A stretch of DNA of 64,000 nucleotides from Siphonodentalium dalli (GCA_032622095.1 CP136061.1:45949797-46013796), one strand, 5' to 3'. Numbered from the stretch's first letter, positions 1 through 11,974 are shown. A program made the numbers and translations. Notes: a model not told the origin generated them from the sequence alone.

Positions 1-1744
1 TAAATGATACGATATTTGTGTGTTTCCTCATGCCTCAAATTATAAACATGTTTTATACAAGTTGGAATAATGATGAATAAATTAGTACAAACGCCTCATC
101 AATATTCACGTCAAGATAATAAATGAGGCAGTTTTTATGATCCACGTTCCCATACTCTGAAGTAAATTGAACCAATGATATCTCCCTTGATAGGGAATTC
201 CCCATCAATCACGTGGGGGAATCCCGTGGAACTATTTGTGGGGTGTCACTATTTATGGTTTGTTCATGCTGTTATTTTTTTTTTCTGAAGATGGACTGTG
301 TCGATTCCATTTGGTCATTATTAATGAAAATAGGATTAGATATCATATTTAGCCTGCCGAGACAGACAAGACTGAATAAGTTTTTAATAACGTCATTTAT
401 TTGTGTATGAGCGGGATTTCATGGCAAAGCTAGGTCGGCAGGGGGAATGGGTCCGGGCGGCGGACCCGCAGCCGGCCTGGCGGAAACCCTGTGTTATAGT
501 ATGTTATTTGCTGGAAAAATTGGAACCTTTTGATGTCTCATCAATTGGGACAATCATTGTTCGGCAAAGTAGATGTTCAGGATCCTTACCTGTCACTATA
601 GGCTGTCAACATTGATAAATATAATGATAAATATGTATACGTTTTAATAAATTAATAAAAGGTCAGCAGACCACAGTGTCCCCCGACAACGTGGCAAGTC
701 GATGCCGCTTTGTTAAAGAAATTGAAAAAAGTCGAAAGGGTTATTAACTCCGTAAAAAAATAATTTTTCCGTTATCTATATACATGATGCACATCTTCAA
801 TAGATGGGCAACAATATTCTGAAGTTTCAAATCTCTGGGAGATGATTACATCATGAAGGTACTCAAAAGTGTGAAGGACGGATGGACAAATGGATGGATG
901 AACGGATGGACCTCGTTTCTAAAGTCCCCCTTTTCTTTCAGAACGTCGGGGGACAATGATGACAAACAGCTGTGAAATAGTCAGATCATCGATGTCTAAG
1001 AAAATACTGATAATTCTGTGTAGGTTTTTGATCATTCTATATATATAGTAGGCGTTTACTAGTCGACTAGTAGTCAAATAAGGGCAGCTGACTAGTTCAC
1101 TACGAAAACCCTAGTCGTTTCAACACTACAAAACAGGGACTTCTCCCCACTTTAAAACTCTAGGCTAGTCACTATACCCTTAATTCCCTCTCGATACGTC
1201 ACTGGTTACACTTCCATGGGAATCTAAATATTTTCATACTTTTTTTAGTTTGTTTGGTGGGATATATTCTTCCCTTTTCATGTTGCAAGCTTATTATCTT
1301 GTTAAGTGTCTTCGCCGACTCGAAAACTCTCATGCACTGTTATCCAAAAGAAGTCAATATCCAGATAATGCCATGTTGAAATAATAATGACCAGCAAAAT
1401 AATTACTACCTCATCGAAGATAATGTGTCAGTATCTTCAAGATTCCTCCAAATAATCCTCTATCGATAACAAAAGGGAGACCCGCAAATGAGTGTTAAGC
1501 AGTATGACAAAATCTATAGTACGTTATATTGATATCTCAACCTTCATTAGCATACTGCCTAGTCTACTTCTATATCAGTCAGAAGAAAATACTTTGGATA
1601 TGTTATCCACCACCAAATCAATCGAGAAAGTCTCTTAAAATTTAGTTTAGTACAATGTCCTCGACCTATAAGGCATATAATCAGGATTTTGATTTGATAT
1701 AACAACTAAATTACAATAACCATTCAACTGCATATGCAACTTAC
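1..1744. other. Intron 3' of E8
   Basis: Apart from the small element at 677-955 I see no exon or gene. A palindromic ACTAGTCGACTAGT lies near 1057-1070; short frames at 213-615 have no recognisable product. Confidence 0.6.
677..955. mobile_element. Small element with GTCCCCCGAC ends and a GGATGGAC tract
   Basis: The left end TGTCCCCCGACAACGT and right end AACGTCGGGGGACA are inverted repeats. The interior carries ACGGATGGACAAATGGATGG. Similar GGACGG-bearing repeats lie at about 3417-3842, 11440-11932 and 17190-17655. Confidence 0.65.
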
Positions 1745-1909
1745 TATTTGAAAATGGTGGTAAATTATCATTCGACACACATTGACATAACATGACATTA
1801 TCAAAGTGAGTGCCAAAAGGACATGGCATTGTAATCCAACTTCCGTGTACAAGAACCTGGTACTTAGCAGGATCCGTAGGGTGGATACGCTTGTCTGCTG
1901 GGCATCCAA
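1745..1909 (-). CDS. Exon E8: divergent chitin-binding-like module, gene continues beyond position 1
   Basis: This 165-nt exon has acceptor GTATCTTTCAG and donor GTAAGT, phase 1-1. It encodes about 55 residues: GCPADKRIHPTDPAKYQVLV, then GSWITMPCPFGTHFD and VMLCQCVSNDN. The D-P-x-K-Y-x-x hydrophobic segment followed by M-P-C-P-x-G-x-x-F-D matches the peritrophin pattern, but the cysteines that would normally flank K-Y-Q are absent (Leu and Val instead). One or more disulphides are therefore missing. It ends in phase 1, so at least one further exon lies outside the window; no stop codon or polyadenylation signal can be assigned here. Confidence 0.83.
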
Positions 1910-2325
1910 CTGAAAGATACAAAGGTAACACATATTAATTTTCCACCTCCTATGTCTAAAAATCAGGTACCTCGCAGGATATGTATGTTGTGCTTGTTGG
2001 GCATCTTATGGATCGGCCTGGTAGGAGAACATTTCAAAATTGGGATAAAAAATGTGAAATTCTTGAATTTGACTTGCATTAATGATCAGTTGTGAGACAA
2101 TATTTTGGTTTAAATGTTTTAGGTATTTAGTGATGCAAAGAATAAATCCAAGATGGCTGCTGGCAGACATGTTTTTGATTGACTAGCATTCAAATTTGAT
2201 AGCTCCCATCTAGAAGTGATCCATTTTAATGAAAGTGTCAATGACACTGTATCTTAAACTGGAGATCTATACCTGAGATCAACCCAAAGGCCCATACAAG
2301 CCTGAGTTTAGTGTGCCTGTCATTT

Positions 2326-2408
2326 GCAGAATGAGGTCCCCAGAGGGTGAATTAGTGATGCTATCCCACATATATCACCAAATTCACCCTCTAGGGACCT
2401 CATTCTGC
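2326..2408. repeat. M3 repeat (foldback GAGGTCCCC family)
   Basis: GCAGAATGAGGTCCCCAGAG and its inverse enclose a short loop. Other copies: 14186-14277, 20265-20357, 30238-30337; right halves only at 13928-13970 and 29250-29288. Confidence 0.75.
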
Positions 2409-2609
2409 ATGGCCTTTTCTGCTATGGGAGACATAGTTTCAGATTGAAGTTCCCAAATGGTGATTATTGTTATGTACACCCATTGGTCTGCCATTTTGAC
2501 AAACAATGTTACAGTGCCAACTAGCAATATCATTTACAGTATTACTGATTTACACACCACCTTTTTGCACTTTGAATCTACTTTTCTGTAATTTCACAGA
2601 ACTTGTTAA

Positions 2610-2993
2610 CCCTTTACCCAACAAAACGGCCAAAACCGGCCAAATAAAGCTTCAACAGCCTAAAATATCTTCGGTCTGTCTCAATAGAACCATACAAATA
2701 TGGATATCATTGGAACCGGCTCATTGACCACATTGTGATAGTTACAGTTATGCCCTGTGCCAATGCATTCTCTTATATATGCGAGTCGACCATAGGTCGC
2801 CTCGCATATATAAGAGAATGCATTGGCCTAAAAAAAACCTTTTTTTAACACTTTTTACCTTTTTTTCTTACATTCTTTAACAATTTTTAATGTGTTAAGC
2901 CAATGCATTCTCTTATATATGCGAGGCGACCTATGGTCGACTCGCATATATAAGAGAATGCATTGGCACAGGGCCCTTCTGTTGGGTAAAGGG
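2610..2993. mobile_element. M2 MITE, TTAA target duplication, two large palindromes
   Basis: The termini CCCTTTACCCAACA and TGTTGGGTAAAGGG are flanked by TTAA at 2606-2609 and 2994-2997. Two 69-bp palindromes (2759-2827 and 2899-2967) are inverted copies of each other; each has arms GCCAATGCATTCTCTTATAT and inverse around a GTCGAC/CCTAGG-like centre. It is a non-autonomous piggyBac-type element by target site. Confidence 0.88.
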
Positions 2994-3185
2994 TTAAACG
3001 ATATGACAATTTTGATATCAGCATTCAATCAACAACTTGCTTATTATTAAGTTCATACGGCTCTTGCTGCTAGCAGGGCTATGGTGGGTTATCATGTTAT
3101 GGCTATATCCCTCTACTGGGCACTTATCGGTTTCAGGTGGGGGGGGGGGGGGGGGGAGACATCTTGTTACTATAGTATATGAATA

Positions 3186-3400
3186 TGGATAGTAACTTCG
3201 TTGCCTTGTGGCAATTATTGCCCTCCACCTTCTTGACAATATATTTTGTTCACGTTGACTAATTGGTTGTTTATAATATAAACAGCCCATTTGAATCTGA
3301 ACTATGTGTTTGTTGTCAATGAACAATCTTATCCTTTGAGTGCCGCTCTTGTCCTTGTGTATAGCCATACTTAAGATTCTGAAGAACATAAAATCACGAT
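3186..3400 (+). repeat. Second, uninterrupted copy of dispersed repeat M6
   Basis: This is the reference for the empty site: it contains the M6 sequence that flanks the LINE at 4205-4339 and at 10197 without interruption. It begins near GTGGCAATTATTGCCC and runs to about GCCATACTTAAG. Confidence 0.7.
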
Positions 3401-3416
3401 TATAAAAACAAGAGGT

Positions 3417-3842
3417 GCTAGCATACCCCCACCATGGCAAATTCAACCCGCATTATCCGTAAACCCAACAAAAAAGATTTTTAACTTTAAAGAAAAATTC
3501 GGACTAATAATATCGATATGGCGTCACAAGAAGCTTGTACAGAAAAAATTATTCAAATTGGTTCATATTTGTTAAAGTTTTTAAGTCGGACAGAATTTTC
3601 TGAGTCAAAATAAGTCGAAAATGAAGCATAACTTAAAAAACAAAAGTAGGACCGAACCGCAATTAGCATCATGCGGAGAGGCAGTCCTAAGGAGATTGCA
3701 TACAAAAAATTATTGAAATCGGTTTATAGTTGTTCGAGTTATGAGGTCGGATGGACGGACGGACACACAGAGGGAGAAAGCATGACGGACAGACACAGTC
3801 AATCCAGTATACACCCCATTTTCTTCGAAATTGGGGGTATAA
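3417..3842. repeat. GGACGG-type dispersed repeat with ATACCCCC / GGGGGTAT ends
   Basis: It starts near CATACCCCCACCATGG, contains GTCGGATGGACGGACGG and ends near AAATTGGGGGTATA. Same design as 677-955 but different sequence at the ends. Confidence 0.5.
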
Positions 3843-4204
3843 TAATATTGTTTATGATAAAAGAAATTGATTAAAATAGATAGAGGGGTTCCCCACATGT
3901 TGTAATGACGTATGTTACATACATGCATGCGAAGTATTGAGATTAATTTACGCCATCTTAATTGTTAATTACGAAAATACTTTGTTTTTTGGCAAATATA
4001 AGTCCAAAATTTCTTTGATTACAAAGATTATTTTCCCACCCTCCCTCCCCAATATTCTGTTAGCAGCTTGAGATATATGTTCCATCTCACACTAATTAGT
4101 TTTCTTGAAGTTCACAACTTCTTTTATAGCTGTGATAATCATAATTAATACCATATGTTATTGATGCTAGATATGTTTATTGATCATAGTTACATATTAT
4201 AAAG

Positions 4205-4339
4205 TGGGAGAGGCAGTTATTGCCCACCACCATCTTGACAATTAATATATTTTGTTCACGTTGACTATTGTTGTTTACGTTTATAGTAATAAACAGCCCA
4301 TTTGAATTTGTTGTCAATGAACAATCTTATCCTTTGAGT
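4205..4339 (+). repeat. Left part of dispersed repeat M6, split by the LINE
   Basis: It is similar to 3197-3375 (shared TTTTGTTCACGTTGACTA, AAACAGCCCATTTGAAT and CAATCTTATCCTTTGAGT). The similarity stops at about 4339 and resumes at about 10197 with CTTGTGTATAGCCATACTT, which places a single insertion between the two halves. Confidence 0.75.
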
Positions 4340-4647
4340 CACCTTCTTCTATATGCGGATGACTCTGCCCTTTTGGTTTCAGGTTGTGATGTCCGCGCTA
4401 TTGAGCAGAGGCTCAGTTCAGAAATGAATAAACTGAAATTATGGTTGGTTGACAACAAATTGTCCTTACATTTAGGGAAAACAGAATCAATTCTGTTTGG
4501 GTCTGGAAAGAAACTTGTAAAACACTCTGAACTGAGGGTCTGCTGCGATGGCGTTGACATCGCACCAACTAAATCTGTTAAATATCTGGGGGTGTTCCTC
4601 GATCAGAGGCTTAATGGTGAAATGATGGCAGAGCATGTTCTAAGTAA
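4340..4647 (+). mobile_element. LINE fragment, reverse transcriptase palm (YADD), 5'-truncated
   Basis: The frame on the plus strand reads HLLLYADDSALLVSG, containing the YADD catalytic box of reverse transcriptases. It continues with a helix and NKLSLHLGKTESILFG, typical of the RT of Jockey/CR1-like non-LTR elements. The preceding residues of the open frame (from 4268) belong to the M6 repeat and are fused by chance. The frame is broken at 4648 by a TIR transposon and continues in frame at 8855. Everything 5' of the YADD box is missing, the usual result of incomplete reverse transcription. The exact clade needs a phylogeny. Confidence 0.85.
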
Positions 4648-7600
4648 CAGGGCCTGGAACCTACGTCATAAAACAAAGTTTTTCACCGAAAAATGGCGGC
4701 TGCTCGGTGCGACTCGAAGTTAGTATTTATCGTTTTTGCAAACTATTTTCATAAACCACTAAAAAAATCATTGCTTATGAGCTGTAAAACATTGTTTTCT
4801 AGCTCACAGTCATCTATACCGAGATATATATGTGACGGTTGTAAAGATTATCGCGTTCAGGTGGTTTCCGTCACCAATTTTCGAGGCATGTTTCAGAGTT
4901 TTGAAATTGTAACGCCGACATTGACTTTTAAAACTGGAATTGTGACATAAATGGTAACGCCTACATATAGTCAACATTTGATTCCAAAATCGGCAATTTG
5001 GCTGAATTATTTCTTTCACTTGCCGAATATCACAATTAGTTTTAGGACTAGTGAGTAGTGTATGCCTTCACAGTTAATGGAACTTATGGAAGCGCAAGAG
5101 TATAATTCTTCCCTCACTATAAGATCCCCGAAATTGGCCGAATATTGCCGAGGCGAATCGGTATACATCGGCTCAAAAGTAGACTACTTCACTTGTGGCA
5201 GGCTAATTAATACGTTTTTCACGGAATAACTATCACAAGACAAATGAATAAAATAATAAGTAATTATATGACCTTTATATATCAATATTATTATAGGGAA
5301 TAAGAAAAAGGGTCATTCTGGTTGATGCATCATATACATGTATAATTATAGGCTAAAATAAACAAAACTTTGATAAATGAATAAATCGCAATATCGCCAC
5401 TGCTTGAGTTGAACCAGGAAGAAGCTTTAAGTTGTATTATTAAATTTTTGTTTCAAATTCAAATGTTTCTGAAATTAATAAAAGAAAAAACTTTTAAAGT
5501 GATGTGAAACACTCCGGTAAGGTGATCGAATAGAAGTGGAGAATAATCTTGTTCAAAGTAGTTATTTTTACAAATGTTATATCTAAATTGACAACACACA
5601 CCGTCATTCTTATATACTAATTAAATGCAGTGACTGCCGATGGCGAAATCGTTTATTTCGACACGACTCAGTCTCATTTCGCTGACATTTGTCAATATAC
5701 TGTATGCACATAACATGTAGAATTTAAGGTAATAGAACATAGTTTGACATATTATATACCAATACTATCGGATTCAGCATTCAATGATGTATGCATATAT
5801 CGCAAGATGCCAGTGTGTATAGCCGTCTGAAGTCGACAGAAGTCGCAATGTAACTTATACCGATTGTAAAACCAGCGGGTGTCTATAACCGGGTATTAGG
5901 AAAATTTCGGAAACGAAATACTCTGAATTATAACGTCTCAGCGGCAGCCGACTGAGCCGCCATATTTCGTCAGCCACGAACGTCGTGACTAAGCCGGCTT
6001 AGCTAGATAACCAGCTACGAAAATTGGTTGAGCAAGCCGGGGGGGGGGGGGGGGGGGGTCTGGAAAAAAATTGCATGTTTTTATCAAAATTTCAGATTTT
6101 TTTTTTGTCGTTCTTCAATAACTGTGTTAACTGTCTTACTAATTGGTAAACACAGATCAGATAAAAACGAAAAATAAACTGTATTTCCAGACGTTTCCTG
6201 GTGTTTTCAGTATCTAACAACAATAATAAAGCATTGTGTATGTACACTATATGTCACAAATCGCCCAAGACCACATTATAGCCTTAATAAATCGAGTGTG
6301 TTGTGTCTGACAGAGAACAATGACCAGTTTAAATAGTGGTAAACAGGTCAGGGGTTCCACAATTATTTGTACATGACCAAAGAACTCTTTTAAGTCTTCT
6401 CCACCGGGGTGGGGTGGGGGGAGGGGAATTGTTTTGGTTAGGTATACACATAGATATATGGTTATTATACCGCCCAATATTAGTCGGCGGGTATATAGTT
6501 GACGTCTCGAGCCGTCCGTCCGTACAATCATTTTGCATTATAACTCAAGAGTCGGTTGTCATATTTTTATGCCCTATGGCATGGCGACGGACCAGAAATA
6601 GGGAACCAATATGCATAATATCACGGGTTGTGACTATTAATGCCTACCAGAGTTATGGGCCCTGTTCGACTTCATGAAATTCAGTCCGTACAAAGCTTTT
6701 GCAATATAAGTTAAGTGTCGGTTGTCAAATTTTGATGTGGTTTAGTATGGTGATAGACCAGAATTAAGAATTGAATGTCATTTCTTAATGCATCTGAATG
6801 CATCACTTTATTTCAGTTCATCTATTTGTAAGTGATAACAGTATACAATTATTATTTTAGTTTAGTCTTGTTGAGCAGTAAAGCTCCAAGATGAAGTTCG
6901 GAAATTCAATGAGAATAGAGTCACCTTCAGTTGGGATTGTCTGAGCAGTAAACAGCAAACGGTCATTCATCATGACCAATTCAGTTTTATTTGGATAATT
7001 GTTGCAAATTAACATTACTTGCAATCATTCAAGATGAGAAATAACCAGAAGGAATGAATTTGATTACATGCCAGGACAAGACAGTGTTTCAGACATTAGA
7101 AATGTATGAGATACCCTTTTCAATTTCATGTTATGCAACAATCATGTTAATGATATATAGTCATCATTGAGTATTCACCATGTAGTATCCAATTTGTGAT
7201 ACAGTTTTTATGTTTTATTACTTTTATTCAAGTAATACAACTGGGTAATATATTAATTGTGTTAATAAATATTTCTTCCGCTGATTATAAGTTTCCTGAA
7301 CGCTATTACGGTGGTCCACTGTGAAGTGGTCCGGGATCCTGTGAAATCCAGAATGTTGCTAAATCTGAGGCTAAAGAGTCACTTTAGCTGCTATATATAG
7401 CTATATAGAAAAAAAATACAAGCACGATTTTTTCCGTCTCTGGACCACCCACCCACCCCGGCCCTATATACGGAATTTCTTTTGTAGACCCCCCCCCCCC
7501 TCTTAGACGACACAACAAGCCTCTTTTTGTTGTAATTTTTTCTTCTATTCAACTTTAAGTTAGTTTTTTTCCTTGTATATATATCATTTTTGTATGCAAA

Positions 7601-8854
7601 AGTATTCAATAAACGGAATATCCAGTTTATATAAAATTGTGTAATATATAATGTTAAACATAACCAAACTAAATGAATATCCAGCCACATGAACCATATT
7701 ATGTTCACAATTCACTATATGACCTGCTATAGTTAATATATATGTGACCAATTAGTTTTTGGGACTTGAGTACCTAAATATACTTTATGATTATTGACTG
7801 ATGATGGGACAGGGTGTTTGAAAATGTATTTATCCGTTACATATATCCCGGTGTTTTGGTTTTGGATTGCGAATATAATTGATGCGTGACCAGATTAATT
7901 GTTTGACAACGAACGATCCTGGACCGAATAACCCATTCAATTCATTATCAATAAACATGGGTAAACAATGAATGTTAGTAATAGAATATAATTAAAGAAA
8001 TCTTTATTGTATGATAATGTTTTAACGACAACTATCAGACGAAACTGGAAATATGAACAAATTAACATGGATTCAACCAACGGAAATAGACTGGAATAAC
8101 ACAGTAATACTACAATGAATATGGAATAAGAGAACGAATGACATGACATACACTTAATTAAACTACCGAATATACAACGAGAACATAAAAACAATGATTA
8201 TCCCTGATTATGCCATGAATTTATGTTCGTCTTTATATATAGTATTATCAAATAGTATATTGGCATCTCTATAACAGCCATTTGTGTATTGTAACGCATT
8301 TAACAGAGTGTGTATTTGTGAACACGATCGTTAATAGTTCATCTACCGGATTATACGGATGGTGACTCAATTGTTAGTGCAAACAGGCCAATATTATGTG
8401 AGCGTCAACGCGATGCGGGCGTTACCATTAATAGACAAATTCATAAAAATTCTTTGTGTCTTAAGAAATTTACAAACAAACCACGGAGAAGTGAATTTTT
8501 TGTTATTGATTCAAATTTTAGCATTTATAATATCCCGAAACTTAATGTATACGGTTTTTAAATGAGTTTAGGGCGCGGAGAACATGAAATGTTGGCGTTA
8601 ACACCTGCACGAAAATAGGAAATCGGACGCGATTTTGAATTGCGAACGCGAAATTCTCATTATAAGCAATTCTTTCCGATTTTCGGTTTCTGTATTTGTT
8701 GAGATTTGCAGGTCGCATAGCTCCTTTGCTTATAATACTACATCGAAATCGATTGTATTTATTTAAAAAACGATGTCGAAGTAGCGAGTCGAACTTTATT
8801 TACAGTTATTTTGATGTAGGGTTATCCTTCCGGTGACGTAGGTTCCAGGCCCTG
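4648..8854. mobile_element. 4.2-kb TIR DNA transposon inserted in the LINE, hAT-like ends
   Basis: The ends are a perfect 21-bp inverted repeat (CAGGGCCTGGAACCTACG at the left, its reverse complement at the right), flanked by the 5-bp duplication AGTAA at 4643-4647 and 8855-8859. CAGGG termini resemble hAT elements, but the duplication is 5 bp, not the usual 8; a hAT5-type group is one possibility. Inside, no transposase was recognised. The interior holds a G20 run (6039-6058), a CCGTCCGTCC repeat fragment (about 6470-6760) and a segment (5499-5680) also found inverted near 61.6 kb. It is probably non-autonomous or degenerate. Confidence 0.85.
5499..5680 (+). repeat. Dispersed repeat shared with 61545-61706 (inverted)
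   Basis: It contains GTGAAACACTCCGGTA, AATCTTGTTCAAAGTAG and TTGACAACACACACCG, all present as reverse complement at 61545-61706 with few differences. It lies inside the hAT-like element here and in intron 1 of the gene there. Confidence 0.7.
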
Positions 8855-10196
8855 AGTAAGGTAAATGCAAAACTGAAATTTTTGTACAGAAAAGCAAACT
8901 ATCTGAATGAAAAATGCAGAAAACTTCTAATTAATGCTCTTATTCAATGTCATTTTGACTACTCAAGTGGTTTTTGGTTCTCTAGTCTGACAATAAAAAC
9001 CAAAAAGCGTCTTCAAGCATCTCAAAACAGACTTGTCAGATTTATCATGAAACTAGATCGCATGATTCATATCGGTTATAATGAATTTAAACATGTTAAA
9101 TGGCTTCCAGTGAGTGATAGGGTAGACTTCAGAAAAATACTGATGGTACTAAAAATCGCGGAAAAGAAAGCTCCAGCATATCTAGATAATAATTTTCTAT
9201 TAGCTAGTACTCATTGTACATATGTAACTCGATCAGGGACCCTGAAATACTCATTACCCTCTGTCAAATCCAAGGGCATCCACAGTTTCTATTATACAGG
9301 AGCGAAACTGTGGAATGGTCTAGATAAAGTATACCATACTCGTACCCCTTTTTATCTCAAACACTGGAAATTTTGCATTAAACAACACCTACTAGAGAAA
9401 TTGATGAAAAGAGAAGAAAATCCATTTGCCTTTTACTAGGAACAATCTATTTTATCATCTTTTAACTAGAATTTCCTCAATACAGCAGTTCAACTTATAT
9501 TGTAATGTACAATGACAGTATTTGGCCAGTTGCATATATTGTTACTGCTGCCTGTATTTCGGGTTTCCATCTTTCGGTCATGGACAGACCAGTCCAAAGC
9601 CGACCATACATGGCAGTGGTGCGTATATGCAAGTGGCGAAGGGCTGTTGAAGTTGCATTACTTGCGCATTGACTTATTTTATTAGCTTTTCCTCTCCATA
9701 TAAGTCTCATTCTGAAATGGCTTTTATTTAATTTATATTTTAAATACCTTTATACATTGTGCTCCGAAGTTTCGAACTTCACTCACTGCCCATGTGCCGA
9801 AAGCCACCAGGGACCGCAATGGATTTAAGTTCTCATTAGAGAACTTTTTGCGTTATCCCTGATGGTCTCAGGTCACATGAGTATTTCTATTTTTATACAG
9901 ATTTCTGCCACATAATTTACCTTATATTCTGACGGCAACCTCTATAAAATAAAATAAATTAATTCTTGAGAAAATTGATATATCCTCTTACGGTATATAT
10001 CAATTATTTACACAGTCTGAACTCTAACTGTCTCATCAGAACCCAACATATAACATATTTATATTTAATATAAACTATTATAATTATAATATGTATATAC
10101 TGTTGTGTATTATATTGATTCTACTTGTAAACATACCCATAATATGTATTCATGTACACATGTATAAACTGAACTGTCAAAATAAATCTAATCTAA
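8855..10196 (+). mobile_element. LINE fragment, RT C-terminal region and 3' UTR
   Basis: The frame from 8855 to the TAG at 9437-9439 encodes the region after the RT core: ALIQCHFDYSS..W, then LQASQNRLVRF, LPVSDRVDFRK, and the KLWNGL..V motif near the C terminus. These are hallmarks of non-LTR elements of invertebrates. It joins 4340-4647 in frame once the inserted 4,207 bp and one 5-bp duplicate are removed (4,212 nt, divisible by 3). The 3' UTR runs to about 10196, ending in AAATAAATCTAATCTAAA at the junction with M6. No long target duplication is visible (only AGT). Confidence 0.85.
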
Positions 10197-10240
10197 AGTG
10201 CCCCCTTCTCCTTGTGTATAGCCATACTTTTTATCACCAT
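10197..10240 (+). repeat. Right part of dispersed repeat M6
   Basis: It resumes the alignment with the copy at 3197-3375 (CTCCTTGTGTATAGCCATAC) immediately after the LINE 3' end. Its right limit is approximate. Confidence 0.65.
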
Positions 10241-11222
10241 TGCTCATAAATATTGATGATCATTAGTGTGCAAAACACATGGTTTCTAACATATCCCTGT
10301 GAAAAGTAGTGACCATGAAGTGACAGCTGTCTCAAAAGTTAAAACCCCAGGTGTGTGTCAGATGGGTTGTGGATTGATGGGCATGATTTTTGCGATTTTA
10401 ATTTCCTGAGAGTGGATCTCAGGCCTGCTTTATGATTGGTTTGGGATTTATGGAACATACAAACAGTTTCAACAGACATGATGGGCATATAAAGAGGTTA
10501 TCACCACATATGTTAGGGATATAGCTACTGTTTCCAAAAACCAGGCATGCTGGGTTGGGTGCACTGGCTACCTCCACAATAGTAGTCACAATACAAGTAC
10601 CAGTATAATGGCGGTATTATGGGTAAAATTCTTATAAAATATTAGTGAATCAATTTCATACCAAGTTTATAGCCAAAAATCATGAAAATATGGTATAATA
10701 AAATACACACTTAAGTATAAAGTATGGTTGACCTTTTATTCAATCTTAATGTATATTTCCACTGTGTTGTTCTATTAATACTTTCCCCATAACACAAGTT
10801 GGTATTTTATGTCACTTCTGTCAAGCTAGTTCAATATTTCTGCAGCTGGATAAAAAATATTTAAAAAAAAAAAAAAAAAAAAATTCCTACATTGTTGGAT
10901 GGTTAATAATTTCTAAACTGATCAATCAATCAATACCAAAAACTATACAGGTGAGGGGTGTATCAAACATCCACATAAAATATGGACGCAATCCATTCAA
11001 AACTACTTTAGTTATCACGTCGGATAGCATGTACCAACGGACAAATGAACAGATTAACGACGAATGGTTGATCCGGACGTCAGCTCTATGTGTGTCATAC
11101 ATGGTATGGGTCACCATAAAAAACAATTGTATTTTCAAAATAAATTTTGGCCCAAGAATAATTTAGCATTTCATAATCCTAGGTCAACTCTGACAAGCAG
11201 TCGCAGACGGCGGTATCCCCCG

Positions 11223-11305
11223 CCGAAATGTGCAGTTGGGGATGTGCATTCTCAATAATGTTTGCATTTTCCACCGAAATGTGCAGTTGGGGAAGTGCAT
11301 TCTCA
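11223..11305. repeat. Short direct duplication
   Basis: CCGAAATGTGCAGTTGGGGA and the following GTGCATTCTCAA occur twice, 50 bp apart. No other function seen. Confidence 0.8.
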
Positions 11306-11439
11306 ACAAGAGGTTGGATTTTGTCAAAAAGCCTGGCTTGCGAACTCATTTTAGGACTGACATTTGTGGAAATTAGCCATGTGATATCGTCCATTTGCAC
11401 TAAAAATAATAAAGTCCAATAACTCTGCTGAAAATATCC

Positions 11440-11932
11440 GGCCGGCAAACCTGGTTTCTAGATACTGGTCATGTGAACTCATATATAAAAAATCTTTGAA
11501 ATCCGTGGACATTTGTGGAAATGAGCCCTGTGACGTCGTCTATTTGCTATTTGGTCAATTTGACAAAAATAATAAACAAAGTCCAATAACTCCGGTAAAA
11601 ATATTCGATCACACCTGGCTTGCAAACTCATTCTAGGTAATGGTCAGGTGAACTCATATACCCAATATCTTTGAAATCCGTTGAGATTTGTGGAAATGAG
11701 CCCTGTGACGTTGTCTATTTGCTATTTGGTAAATTCGACAAAAATAATAAACAAAGTCCAATAACTCCGGTAAAAAGGTTAATCCATATACCACAAATCT
11801 TTGAAATACGTTGACATTTGTTCAAGTTATGACTCTTACAAATTCGGGATGGACGGACAGACGGCTCGACGGACGGACGGAACCCATTCCTATATATATA
11901 TCCCCCGCAAATTTTCAATTTGGCGGGGGATA
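11440..11932. repeat. GGACGG-type dispersed repeat with internal tandem duplication
   Basis: Segments around 11470-11600 and 11610-11770 repeat each other (GTGGAAATGAGCCCTGTGAC, AAACAAAGTCCAATAACTCC). It ends in ACGGACGGACGG and ATCCCCCGC...GCGGGGGAT. Confidence 0.6.
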
Positions 11933-11974
11933 AAAATGGCTATGAGCAATTATTTATTCTCATTCAATACTTAC

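Larger units (their letters stand above)
1910..11974. other. Intron between E8 and E7
   Basis: It is filled with M3, M2, M6, GGACGG repeats, the LINE and the 4.2-kb TIR element. 10240-11220 shows only AT-rich sequence with an A21 run (about 10863-10883) and no recognised feature. G-runs at 3139-3156 are simple sequence. Confidence 0.7.

Noticed and set aside
1044-1075. ACTAGTCGACTAGT palindrome as regulatory site or recombination site
   Set aside because: Similar CTAGTCGAC strings occur near 19326 in unrelated context; too short to interpret.
2759-2967. TATATA motifs in palindromes as promoters
   Set aside because: They are part of M2 MITE hairpins in an intron, with no gene start nearby.
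4268-4339. Methionine start of the reverse transcriptase frame
   Set aside because: This part belongs to the M6 repeat; it is fused to the truncated LINE by chance.
6039-6058. G20 run as quadruplex or regulatory site
   Set aside because: Simple homopolymer inside a transposon; similar G or C runs occur at 3139-3156 and 7491-7500. No further support.
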